Part shown: one piece after another, positions 27,418 through 35,398 of the stretch
How the letters are laid out: each line of letters starts with the position of its first letter
How positions within the stretch are numbered: the stretch's first letter is position 1
Assembly: GCF_001899645.1 (NCBI RefSeq)
Contig: NZ_MKVV01000050.1
Coordinates: 62,001-126,000 of the forward strand
Length of the DNA stretch: 64,000 nt
Direction: 5' to 3'
DNA from: Pseudonocardia sp. 73-21
GTDB lineage: Bacteria > Actinomycetota > Actinomycetes > Mycobacteriales > Pseudonocardiaceae
Notes under the pieces: generated by a model
What the model was told of the DNA's origin: nothing
What the model saw: only the letters and a program-made list of their open reading frames with translations
Database searches by the model: none
Made by a program: the position numbers and the translations under genes

Positions 27418-29121
27418 GTGACGAGGCTGGCGATCTGTGGGGGCCCCTACTCCAATCCCTACGCGTTGCGCGCGTTCGTGGCGCAGGCGCGCTCGCGTGG
27501 AGCGGACCGGCTGGTGTGCCTGGGCGACTTCGGTGCCTACGGCGCGGAACCGGAGGCGATCTGGGCGTTGCTGGTCGACAACGGGATCGAGTGCATCGCT
27601 GGGAACTACGAGGTCGCGATCGGCGGCGGGCAGACCGATTGCGGCTGCGGCTACAGCGACGACGCGGACAACGCGTTCGCCGCGATCGCCTACGACTACA
27701 CCTTCGCCCACACCTCAACCGGCTTCGCGGCATGGATGCGCACGCTCGACACCGAGCACCGGGAAACCATCGACGGGGTCGATGTGCACCTGGTGCACGG
27801 CTCGACGTTGGCGGTCAACGACTTCTGGTGGGAGTCGCTGTCGCCGGACCAGCACGAGCTGCGGGTCGCCGAGTCGAACGCCGACGTCATCTGCTGCACC
27901 CACACCGGGCTGCCCTGGACCCGGCGGGTCCCGCGCCGCGGCGGCGGGGAGACCCTCGTGGTGAACGTCGGGGTGCTCGGGCGCCCGGCCAACGACGGCG
28001 CCACCCACGTCTGGTTCGCGCTGCTCGACCTGGGCTGCGACGCCGCGGACGGGGTGGCGTCGGTGGAGCTGGTGGCGCTGGACTACGACTGGGCCGCGCA
28101 GGCGGCCTCGATCCGCGCCGCCGGACTGCCCGAGGCGTTCGCGCAGTCCGTCGAGACCGGGTACTGGACCACGTGTCTGGAGATCGTGCCCCCGGCCGAG
28201 CGATCCCGCGGGCGCTACCAGCTCTACAAGTCGGCGCTGCCGGACTTCTCCGGCGCGGCCGTGTCCTGGGCCGACCTGTCGGAGGTTCCCGAGGACGGGC
28301 TGCCGGTGCTGCCGCTGTTCGGCTCGGCAATGTTCCCGCCGCGGCTGTGGCTCTACACCAACTTCCACTGCAACCTCGCCTGCGACTACTGCTCGGTCGC
28401 CTCCTCGCCGCAGGCGCCGCGCCGCGAGATCGGCATGGAACGGTTCCGCGCCCTAGTCGACGAGGCCGTCGAGGAGGGGTTCACCGAGCTGTATGTCACC
28501 GGCGGCGAGCCGTTCCTGCAGCCCGACATCGTCGACAAGCTGTTGTACGCCACCGATCACCTCGATGTGGTGTGCTTGACCAACGGGATGCTGTATCAGG
28601 GGTATCGCCGCGAGCAGTTGCGGCGCCTGGCCGGGCGGACGCGGCTGACATTGCAGACCTCCCTCGACGGTGCGCAGCCGCACCTGCACGACGTGCACCG
28701 CGGCCGCGGGTCCTGGGCCGCGGCGATGGAAGGGCTCGACATCGCGCTGGGGTTGGGGTTGCCGGTGCGGGTCGGGATGACCGAGACCCTGCAGAACGCC
28801 GACCACGTCGAGCCGCTGCGGGACCTGCTCGCCGCCAAGGGTGTCCGCGGCCGCGACTTCGCCGTCCGCCCGCTGGTCAAACGCGGCCACTCCGACGACG
28901 GGATCCCGATCGGGGCCGACAGCACGGTGCCCGAGCTGACCGTCACCGCCCAGGGCTGGCACTGGCACCCCGCCGGCGCCGACGTCGACACCTCTCCCGA
29001 CATGCTCCTCGCCGGAGCGGACGTCTCGATGAGCGAGGCCAAACGCCGGATCGTGGAGACGTTTCTGCGGATGCGTCAGGCCGACGGATCGCTGCCACTG
29101 GTCTACAACTGTGCGGTCTGA
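27418..29121 (+). CDS. Fusion: degenerate calcineurin-like phosphoesterase + radical SAM enzyme
   Basis: A 567-residue two-domain protein. Residues 1-250 have the metallophosphoesterase layout, but key metal sites are changed: the first D-x-H is replaced (AICGGPYSNPYALRAF) and GNHD reads GNYE (AGNYEVAI). GDFGAYG, LVHGS and CCTHTGLP persist. Residues 305-567 are a radical SAM domain with the cluster motif C-x3-C-x2-C (CNLACDYC, cysteines about 318, 322, 325) and YVTGGEPFL. GTG 27418 follows GGAAGAGGACGGCTGC. It leads an operon with VTT, flavoprotein, ArsM-like and Sec-redoxin genes. Its reaction is unknown. Confidence 0.85.
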   Translation: MTRLAICGGPYSNPYALRAFVAQARSRGADRLVCLGDFGAYGAEPEAIWALLVDNGIECIAGNYEVAIGGGQTDCGCGYSDDADNAFAAIAYDYTFAHTSTGFAAWMRTLDTEHRETIDGVDVHLVHGSTLAVNDFWWESLSPDQHELRVAESNADVICCTHTGLPWTRRVPRRGGGETLVVNVGVLGRPANDGATHVWFALLDLGCDAADGVASVELVALDYDWAAQAASIRAAGLPEAFAQSVETGYWTTCLEIVPPAERSRGRYQLYKSALPDFSGAAVSWADLSEVPEDGLPVLPLFGSAMFPPRLWLYTNFHCNLACDYCSVASSPQAPRREIGMERFRALVDEAVEEGFTELYVTGGEPFLQPDIVDKLLYATDHLDVVCLTNGMLYQGYRREQLRRLAGRTRLTLQTSLDGAQPHLHDVHRGRGSWAAAMEGLDIALGLGLPVRVGMTETLQNADHVEPLRDLLAAKGVRGRDFAVRPLVKRGHSDDGIPIGADSTVPELTVTAQGWHWHPAGADVDTSPDMLLAGADVSMSEAKRRIVETFLRMRQADGSLPLVYNCAV

Positions 29122-29836
29122 CAACAGCGTGGCGGGCGGGAGCGGCACGAGCCGGCCGCCCGGCGTCCCGTGGCGCCGTGCGCTCGTACTGGTGCTGCTC
29201 CTCGCCGGGGGCGCGGCGCTCGTCGCGGCGGCGGGTGTGCCACCGGTCGAGGAGATCCGCAGCTGGGCGCGGCAGGCCGGGTGGGCGGGGCCGGTGCTGT
29301 TCGCGGCGCTGTATGCCGGGCTGAGCCTGACCCCCGCGCCGGTGGTCGTGCTCAGCATCGGCGCCGGGGTGCTGTTCGGACTGCCCGTCGCAGCCGGATC
29401 GGTGCTGGTGGGGGCCCTGGGCGGGGCGGCGATCGGGTTCGGGCTCGCCCGGGGGCTGGGCCGGGCCACGGTCAGGCAGCTCGGCGGCGACCGGCTGGCG
29501 CGGCTGGACGGGCTGCTGCGCCGCCGCGGTGTGCTCGCGGTTATCGCGGTACGGCTGGTCCCGCTGCTGCCGTTCACGACGCTCAACTACGCCTGCGGTC
29601 TCACCGCGGTCCGGGCCCGCGACTACCTGCTCGGCACCGCGCTCGGGATCGTGCCCGGCACGCTCGCCTACGTCACGATCGGCGCCTTCGGGGCCACCCC
29701 GGGCTCCGCCCCGGTCCTGCTCGCGCTCGGCGGCCTGGCCGTCCTGGCCGTCACCGGGATCGTGACCGCCCGCCGCCGTCACCAGCTCGGCCGTGACGTG
29801 ACCGCCCCGCCCGCCGAGCCGGCGCCCGGCCGGTGA
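29111..29836 (+). CDS. TVP38/TMEM64-family (VTT domain) membrane protein
   Basis: A 241-residue protein with five or six membrane segments. The VTT/SNARE-associated signature is GAGVLFGLPVAAGSVLVGAL, GGAAIGFGLARGLGRATV and the LVPLLPFTTLNYACGLTAV stretch. The GTG start overlaps the radical SAM stop by 11 bp. VTT proteins are linked to lipid scrambling and, in some bacteria, to metalloid handling next to mercury and selenite genes. It may move a lipid-linked or metalloid intermediate; this is inference. Confidence 0.82.
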   Translation: MRSDNSVAGGSGTSRPPGVPWRRALVLVLLLAGGAALVAAAGVPPVEEIRSWARQAGWAGPVLFAALYAGLSLTPAPVVVLSIGAGVLFGLPVAAGSVLVGALGGAAIGFGLARGLGRATVRQLGGDRLARLDGLLRRRGVLAVIAVRLVPLLPFTTLNYACGLTAVRARDYLLGTALGIVPGTLAYVTIGAFGATPGSAPVLLALGGLAVLAVTGIVTARRRHQLGRDVTAPPAEPAPGR

Positions 29837-29847
29837 GGAGACACCCG

Positions 29848-31059
29848 ATGACGACACCACCACGGCAGGTCGCGATCCTCGGCGCCGGGCCCGTCGGGCT
29901 CGACGCCGCCCTGGCCTGCGCGGACGCCGAGCTGCCGTTCACCGTCTACGAAGCCGGGGCCACCGTGGGAGCACACGTCGCGGCCTGGGGCCACGTGCGG
30001 CTGTTCACCCCGTGGAGCATGAACCTGTCCCCGCGGATGCGCACCCACCTGCCCGACCCGCCCGAGGGCGCGATCTGCCCGACCGGGACCGAGCTCTGGG
30101 ACTCGGTGCTGCGCCCGCTCGCAGCCGGCCCGGCGCTTGCCGGGCGGATCCGGCTGGCGCACCGCGTCATGGCGGTGGGACGCACCGGTCTGCTCAAACA
30201 CGAGGAGATCTCCACCGCAGCCCGCGCTGCGGCACCGTTGCGGCTGCTGATCGACGGGCCCGGCGGCGAGCAGGTGCACTCCGCCGACCTGGTTCTGGAC
30301 TGCACCGGCACCTACGGCCAGCCCAACCCGACGGGCGAGGGCGGTATCGCCGCGCCGGGCGAGACCGGGCTGGGCGAGCGGATCGTGCGCACCCTGCCCC
30401 CGCTAGACACCGACCGGGACCGGGCCCGCTGGCGGGGCACGGTCCTGCTCGTCGGCGCCGGGAAGTCCGCGCAGACCGCCGCGCGCAGCCTCGCCGCGCT
30501 CCCCGGCACCCGCCTGCACTGGGTGATCCGCGATCCGGACCCGGGCTGGGGCGAGATCCGCGGCGACGCCCTGCCCGGCCGCCAGGACCTCGTCGACACC
30601 GCCCGCCGCCTCGCCGCCGGTGACAACGCCCGCGTCACCGTGCACACCGGTGCCACGATCCAATCGCTTCATGCCGACCACGGACGGGTCCGGGCGCTGC
30701 TGGGGTCACCGCACGGCCCGCGGGAACTGCTCGTCGACCACCTGCTGAGCCTCACCGGGTACGTCGGGGACGCCGGGCTCTACCGGCAGCTGCAGGTCCA
30801 CGAGTGCTACGCCACCGCCGCACCGATGAACCTCTCCGCGACCCTGCTCGACACCGCAGTCTCGGACTGCCTGGCCCAACCCGCCGTCGGCGTCGACGCG
30901 CTGCGCACCCCCGAGCCCGGGTTCTTCGTTCTGGGCGCGAAGTCCTACGGCCGGCTGAGCACGTTCTTGCTGCGTGTGGGCTACGAGCAGGTCGACCAGA
31001 TCATCGGCAGCTACACCCCGCAGAACGTGTCCACCGCGCAACCGGTGCCACCCCGATGA
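29848..31059 (+). CDS. FAD/NAD(P)-binding oxidoreductase (ArsO-like flavoprotein)
   Basis: The 403-residue flavoprotein has an N-terminal FAD site (VAILGAGPVGLDAALACADA), a flavin-monooxygenase-like region (ADLVLDCTGTYGQPNP) and a second dinucleotide site, VLLVGAGKSAQTAARSLAAL. The end FFVLGAKSYGRLSTFLLRVG also fits. Flavoproteins of this group, called ArsO, recur in arsenic operons without an established reaction. ATG 29848 follows GAGGAGACACCCG and is preferred over an in-frame start at 29833. It is followed by the ArsM-like gene after 14 bp. Confidence 0.72.
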   Translation: MTTPPRQVAILGAGPVGLDAALACADAELPFTVYEAGATVGAHVAAWGHVRLFTPWSMNLSPRMRTHLPDPPEGAICPTGTELWDSVLRPLAAGPALAGRIRLAHRVMAVGRTGLLKHEEISTAARAAAPLRLLIDGPGGEQVHSADLVLDCTGTYGQPNPTGEGGIAAPGETGLGERIVRTLPPLDTDRDRARWRGTVLLVGAGKSAQTAARSLAALPGTRLHWVIRDPDPGWGEIRGDALPGRQDLVDTARRLAAGDNARVTVHTGATIQSLHADHGRVRALLGSPHGPRELLVDHLLSLTGYVGDAGLYRQLQVHECYATAAPMNLSATLLDTAVSDCLAQPAVGVDALRTPEPGFFVLGAKSYGRLSTFLLRVGYEQVDQIIGSYTPQNVSTAQPVPPR

Positions 31060-31073
31060 ATCCCGGAGGTTCG

Positions 31074-32282
31074 ATGAGCCAGATATCCACCACAGCGGGT
31101 ACCACCGCTGCCGCCCCACACCCACCAGTCGCCGATCAGGAGCAGGCGGTGGCACGACGCTACAGCGCGAGCGCGCAGCAGGTCGAGGCGGCGCTGTGCT
31201 GCCCGGTCGACTACGACCCGCGCTTCCTGGCCGCGATCCCCGCGGCCGTGCTGGAGCGTGACTACGGATGCGGGGACCCCAGCCGCTACCTCTCCGCCGG
31301 TGAGACGGTGTTGGATCTGGGCTCGGGCACCGGGAAGATCTGTTTCATCGCCTCCCAGGTCGTCGGCCCGGGCGGGCGGGTGATCGGTGTCGATGTCAAC
31401 GACGACATGCTCTCCGTGGCGCGCGCCGCGGCGCCGGTGGTCGCCGAGCGGGTCGGGCACGGCGGCGTGGAGTTCCGCAAAGCCCGCATCCAGGACCTGG
31501 CCCTGGACCTCGACGCGCTGCAGCACTGGCTCAGTGTTCGTCCCGTCACCGACCTCGACGCGCTGGCCGCGCTGGAGACCGAGCAGCGACGGTTGCGCGT
31601 CGAGGAGCCGCTGATCGCCGACGACGCGGTTGATGTGGTGATGAGCAACTGCGTGCTCAACCTGGTCGCCACCGAACAGAAGACCGCACTGTTCGCCGAG
31701 ATCTTCCGGGTCCTGCGCCGGGGCGGGCGGGCGGTGATCTCCGACATCGTCGCCTCCACCGAGGTACCCGCGCGGCTGCGCGCGGACGCGGAGCTGTGGA
31801 GCGGCTGCATCTCCGGGGCGCTGCAGGAGAGAGCGTTCCTCGCGGCGTTCGAGCAGGCCGGGTTCCACGGCATCCACCTCGTCAAGCGGGATGTGCAGCC
31901 TTGGCGGGTGGTGGAGGGCATCGAGTTCCGCGCCGTCACCGTTGTGGCCTACAAGGGCAAGCACGGCGAGTGCCGCGATCATGGCCAGGCTGTGATCTAC
32001 CCGGGCCCGTTCAAGGCGGTCCTCGACGACGACGGGCACGTCCTGCACCGGGGCGTGCCGAGCGCGGTCTGCGCGAAGACCTTCCAGCTCTACACCCGGG
32101 CCCCCTACACCGGGTTGTTCGAGCTGCTCGAACCGGTCGAGCCCATCGACCCGCACACGGCGCCTGCGTTCGCGTGCACCACCCCCGCCGCCCTCACCAC
32201 CGCCGACCCGCAGCCGCCGACCCGGCGCGACGTCGCCGGGCTCACCCGCCCCGGCGGCGACCCGGCCGCCGGGTGCTGCTGA
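31074..32282 (+). CDS. ArsM-like arsenite (metalloid) methyltransferase
   Basis: The 402-residue SAM methyltransferase carries VLDLGSGTGKICFIASQVVG and VIGVDVNDDML as SAM site. Three cysteines sit where ArsM binds arsenite: YGCG at about residue 66, SNCVLNL at about 193 and SGCISGAL at about 245. This pattern distinguishes ArsM from ordinary methyltransferases. The C terminus (about 290-402) is longer than needed and ends in CC, possibly a further thiol site. ATG 31074 has GGAGG just upstream; ATG 31056 overlaps the previous stop and is an alternative. Substrate by homology is As(III); selenium or other metalloids are possible. Confidence 0.78.
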   Translation: MSQISTTAGTTAAAPHPPVADQEQAVARRYSASAQQVEAALCCPVDYDPRFLAAIPAAVLERDYGCGDPSRYLSAGETVLDLGSGTGKICFIASQVVGPGGRVIGVDVNDDMLSVARAAAPVVAERVGHGGVEFRKARIQDLALDLDALQHWLSVRPVTDLDALAALETEQRRLRVEEPLIADDAVDVVMSNCVLNLVATEQKTALFAEIFRVLRRGGRAVISDIVASTEVPARLRADAELWSGCISGALQERAFLAAFEQAGFHGIHLVKRDVQPWRVVEGIEFRAVTVVAYKGKHGECRDHGQAVIYPGPFKAVLDDDGHVLHRGVPSAVCAKTFQLYTRAPYTGLFELLEPVEPIDPHTAPAFACTTPAALTTADPQPPTRRDVAGLTRPGGDPAAGCC

Positions 32283-32331
32283 CCGGCCGTCGGAGCACCG
32301 CGTCCAACCCGAGATCGAGAGTGAGTACGCC

Positions 32332-32868
32332 ATGCGTGATCAGCCCGTCCAGCTGTCGCTGGCCGGTATCGAGCTTCCCGACGTCGACACCGGCGACCCG
32401 GTGCATCTGGGCGCTCTGGCCGGGGTGTGGGTGCTGACCCTGATCCGGCACCGCTATTGACTGCCCTGCCAGGAGCACCTGGTCCAGGTGCAGCACCTTC
32501 TCCACGGAACCGGCATCGGCCTGGTCACCATCGGGTTCAGCCCGCCGCAACCCCTGCGCGAGCTGGCCGAACACCTGCACTTGAGCGGCCCGATGCTCGC
32601 TGACGAGCAGCGCACCGTCTACCGGCTGCTCGGGCTGCGCCGGGCCCCGGTGTGGCGGGTCTACTCGCCGGGCACCCTCGCCTTCTACGCGCGGGCCCGC
32701 CTGCGCGGCCGGCAGTTGCAGCGCCCCGTCGAGGACACCCGTCAGCTCGGCGGGGACGCGATCGTCACCGACGGCGTCATCACCCGCCGGTGGCGGCCCC
32801 GCAGCCCCGACGACCGGGTCGCCCCCGAGCGTCTGGTCTGCGCCGCACGCTCGGCCGCCGGCTGCTGA
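32332..32868 (+). CDS. Redoxin (AhpC/TSA-like) with in-frame UGA: candidate selenoprotein
   Basis: One frame from ATG 32332 to TGA 32868 codes a 178-residue thioredoxin-fold peroxiredoxin-like protein with a single internal UGA (32458-32460, codon 43). The context is LIRHRY-U-LPCQEHL, so the UGA replaces the first cysteine of CxxC, giving UxxC. The downstream half is fully conserved (GLVTIGFSPPQPLRELAEHL, LADEQRTVYRLLGLRRAPVW). A SECIS-like hairpin follows (32475-32491). It is the last gene of the radical SAM/ArsM-like operon. The alternative is a simple nonsense mutation at the active-site codon. Confidence 0.75.
32475..32491 (+). promoter_or_regulatory. SECIS-like hairpin in the redoxin gene
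   Basis: GCACCTGGTCCAGGTGC forms a perfect 7-bp stem with loop GUC (or 6 bp with loop GGUCC), 14 nt after the UGA. The size of 17 nt and a GGUC apex match the minimal SelB-binding element of E. coli fdhF, which begins 11 nt after its UGA. Confidence 0.65.
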
Positions 32869-32980
32869 GACGGCCCGGTCCGCCTCACCCGGCGGGTCCA
32901 GCGCCGGCCATGCCGGGTATCGGAACGGCGGGCGCTGACATGCCGGGTGGAGTCCCGGGCGGCGCCGGGTTGACCGTCTG

Positions 32981-34420
32981 CTACCGGGCTCCGGTGTCGG
33001 CGGGCGCGTAGCGCACCGGGTCGGAGCGGAAGCTGTCGCGGCACCCGGTCGAGCAGAAGTGGTAGCTGTGCCCGGCGTGTTCGGCGGTCCCGGCCGCGTG
33101 CTGCGGGTCCACGTCCATCCCGCATACCGGATCGACCGCGGCGTCGGCGGAGCCTGCGCCGCCCGCCGGGTTGCGCTGCGCGCCGGTAGCGAACTTGGCG
33201 GGATCGGTGGTGAACCGCTCCCGGCACCGGTCGGAGCAGAAGTACAACAGCTGCCCCTGGTGCTCGGCCGTGGCCGGAGCGTTGGCCTTCTCCACCTGCA
33301 TCCCGCACACCACATCGGTCGCGTACCCGCCACCACCGCCGAATCGGTCCCGGCTGCGGTACAGCCAGTAGATCCCCGCGAACACCACCAGCGCGATGAT
33401 GTTGAGGATCGTGGTGTAGTCCCAGTGCACCCCGGTCGGCACCACGGTGACCGGACGCGTGGCCGGCACCAGATGCACGGCGGTGAACAGGTACTCCGTG
33501 GCCAGCCCGGCCACGCTCATCACCAGCCAGAACGCCCCCAACAGCCGCAACGCGACCTTCGTGCCGTAGAACTTGCGGTAGATCAGTACCAGCGGCAGCG
33601 CGATCAGGTCGGCGAAGATGAACGCGATCGTGCCGCCGAAGCTGATCCCGCCGTGCCACAGCGCCGCCGCCAACGGCACGTTGCCCACCGAGCACACGAA
33701 GCTGACCAGCGCGATGAACGGGCCCAGCACCGCGTTCTCGATGCTCGACCACGCCCCGTGCCCGGGCACGAACAGCACCTGCCACACCGCGCTCGGGACA
33801 CCGGCGAGGAAGCCTGCGATCAGCAAGCCACCGAGGAGTTCCTTGCGCAGCATCGTCAGGTCCGACACCGTGTAGCCGGCGGCGTCGGCCCACGCCCCGG
33901 GGCTGCGCAGCCGCTCGCGCAGCGCCACAACCTCGGTGTCCTCGTCGGTTCCGCTGGTCGCGGCGAGCCGCTGCTGCACCCGCGCCAGCAGGTCGGCGGG
34001 CAACACCCGGGGCAGCACCACCGCCAGCAACGCGATCATGATGGCGCCGCCGACGAACTGGGCGAGCGCGAACTGCCAGCCGATCAGCAGCCAGATCACC
34101 AGCCCGATCGCGATGTTGAGGTTGGTGGAGGCCAACATGAAGATCATCGCCGCGGTGAAGTTCGCCGAGCGGGCGAACAACGACCGCGCCAGCGCGCTCG
34201 CCGCATACGAACACGACGAACTCGCCGCCCCCAGCAGCGACGCCCGGGTCACAGAGCCGGCCGTGAGCCGGCCCAGCACCCGGTGCATCGCCCGACGCGA
34301 GGCGAAGGCCTGCACCATCCCGGACAGTGCGAACCCCACCACCAGCGCCCACAAGGTGTCCCACAACATGTAGAACGCCATCGCGACGCCGTCACTGACG
34401 ATGTGCCATGCGGTGTCCAT
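32981..34420 (-). CDS. Permease (ArsP/DUF318 type) fused to two YHS domains
   Basis: A 479-residue protein. Residues 1-370 are a permease of the DUF318/ArsP type with the cysteine-containing helix GAASSSCSYAASALARSLF, ASTNLNIAIGLVIWLLIGW and VCSVGNVPLAAALWHGGISF. Two YHS metal-binding domains follow (VVCGMQVEKANAPATAEHQG with LYFCSDRCRERF; DPVCGMDVDPQHAAGTAEHA with YHFCSTGCRDSF). ArsP exports trivalent organoarsenicals. The YHS pair suggests delivery of a soft metal or metalloid to the pore. ATG 34420 follows AAGGAGTGACCCGA. It is co-oriented with the CsoR-like gene. Confidence 0.82.
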   Translation of the reverse strand: MDTAWHIVSDGVAMAFYMLWDTLWALVVGFALSGMVQAFASRRAMHRVLGRLTAGSVTRASLLGAASSSCSYAASALARSLFARSANFTAAMIFMLASTNLNIAIGLVIWLLIGWQFALAQFVGGAIMIALLAVVLPRVLPADLLARVQQRLAATSGTDEDTEVVALRERLRSPGAWADAAGYTVSDLTMLRKELLGGLLIAGFLAGVPSAVWQVLFVPGHGAWSSIENAVLGPFIALVSFVCSVGNVPLAAALWHGGISFGGTIAFIFADLIALPLVLIYRKFYGTKVALRLLGAFWLVMSVAGLATEYLFTAVHLVPATRPVTVVPTGVHWDYTTILNIIALVVFAGIYWLYRSRDRFGGGGGYATDVVCGMQVEKANAPATAEHQGQLLYFCSDRCRERFTTDPAKFATGAQRNPAGGAGSADAAVDPVCGMDVDPQHAAGTAEHAGHSYHFCSTGCRDSFRSDPVRYAPADTGAR

Positions 34421-34425
34421 TCGGG

Positions 34426-34623
34426 TCACTCCTTCCGATTCCGCTTCCGGGCGCGGTGTCCGCGCCAGATCCCGCGCCAGATCCCGCGCAGTTCCCCGGC
34501 CACGAAGCCCAGCCGCCGCGCCGGCGAGGTCGAGCAGTCGGGCACCGTCTCACCGGTCTGTCCGTCGACCGGGCACGCCGGCAGGCGCGGCTCGTCATTG
34601 GTGGGTCGTGGCGTCTGCGGCAT
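34426..34623 (-). CDS. Small hypothetical protein between repressor and permease
   Basis: A 65-residue basic protein (MPQTPRPTNDEPRLPACPVD, ending WRGHRARKRNRKE) with two cysteines. A GAAGGGACTCCGCGG precedes ATG 34623. It ends 5 bp before the permease start, consistent with a three-gene operon. Small basic proteins in this position are common next to DUF318 permeases; function unknown. Confidence 0.5.
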   Translation of the reverse strand: MPQTPRPTNDEPRLPACPVDGQTGETVPDCSTSPARRLGFVAGELRGIWRGIWRGHRARKRNRKE

Positions 34624-34650
34624 CCGCGGAGTCCCTTCTTCGTCGTGCGG

Positions 34651-34911
34651 TCAGCGATGGCGGAAGATCACGCCCATCAGCTCGTCGTAGATCAACGGGT
34701 CGCCGCCGGAGATCGCGTCGGTGACGCAGCTCTGCAGGTAGTTGCGCATGACCTTCTTCGCGACCCCGTCGAGGGCCTTCTGCGCGGCCGCGATCTGATC
34801 GAGGACATCGACGCAGTAGCGGTCCTCGTCGATCATGCGGTTGACCCCCAGCACCTGCCCCGAGGCCTTCGACAACCGCCGGCGCAGATCCGCCTTCAGC
34901 TCCTCATCCAT
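34651..34911 (-). CDS. CsoR/CstR-family metal- or persulfide-sensing repressor
   Basis: An 86-residue all-helical repressor with the family pattern LRRRLSKASGQVLGVNRMID and YLQSCVTDAI. Two cysteines, C33 and C62, have the family spacing, but the copper-ligand histidine of CsoR is tyrosine (Y58). Copper(I) sensing is therefore unlikely and a CstR-like sulfur/persulfide or other thiol-based signal is more plausible. ATG 34911 is chosen at the start of the conserved helix. The G/C-tract palindrome at 35013-35032 is its probable operator. Confidence 0.8.
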   Translation of the reverse strand: MDEELKADLRRRLSKASGQVLGVNRMIDEDRYCVDVLDQIAAAQKALDGVAKKVMRNYLQSCVTDAISGGDPLIYDELMGVIFRHR

Positions 34912-34995
34912 GTAGGCGCCCCTGCTCGGCACCGCGCATGCCGCGACCGGTCCCGGTTCCTGCTCCACGCTCCGACCTCCCCGATCCCCACCCAC

Positions 34996-35398
34996 TGTTC
35001 ACTCTCTGTGATGTGCCCCTGGGGGGTATCACGCCTGGGGAACCCGAGCGCGGGCTGCCCTATTCCGCGGGTCTGGGGCAGCCGGCCCCCGCGAGAAGCT
35101 GCGGCATCGGCGGGCAGTGTCACGGATGGCCACGGACGTGCGTGCCGCCGGTAGAGCGACTCCGCCGCGCCGCGTCACCGACCTCGCTCGCTGCGCAACC
35201 CCATTTCGGGTCGTCGGCATTCGCTCCGGCCGTGCTGTCCCGCCGATCGTGTACAGCCGCGGCCGACACCGAAGGCCGACGCACCGAACAGGGGTTCCTC
35301 CTGATGCGGGCCACACGAGATCCCGCGACGTGACGCTCCCGCCGAGAACCGTCGGCGAGACACCACGCCCACCACCCCCATGAAGGGACATCATTCCC
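34996..35398. other. Intergenic region, 403 bp
   Basis: Holds the CsoR-type operator (35013-35032). The remainder shows no recognizable gene. Confidence 0.5.
35013..35032. promoter_or_regulatory. CsoR/CstR-type operator
   Basis: GTGCCCCTGGGGGGTATCAC has the C-tract/G-tract symmetry of CsoR-family operators (consensus near TACCC-N-GGGTA). It lies about 100 bp upstream of the repressor gene, on whose promoter it would act. Confidence 0.6.
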
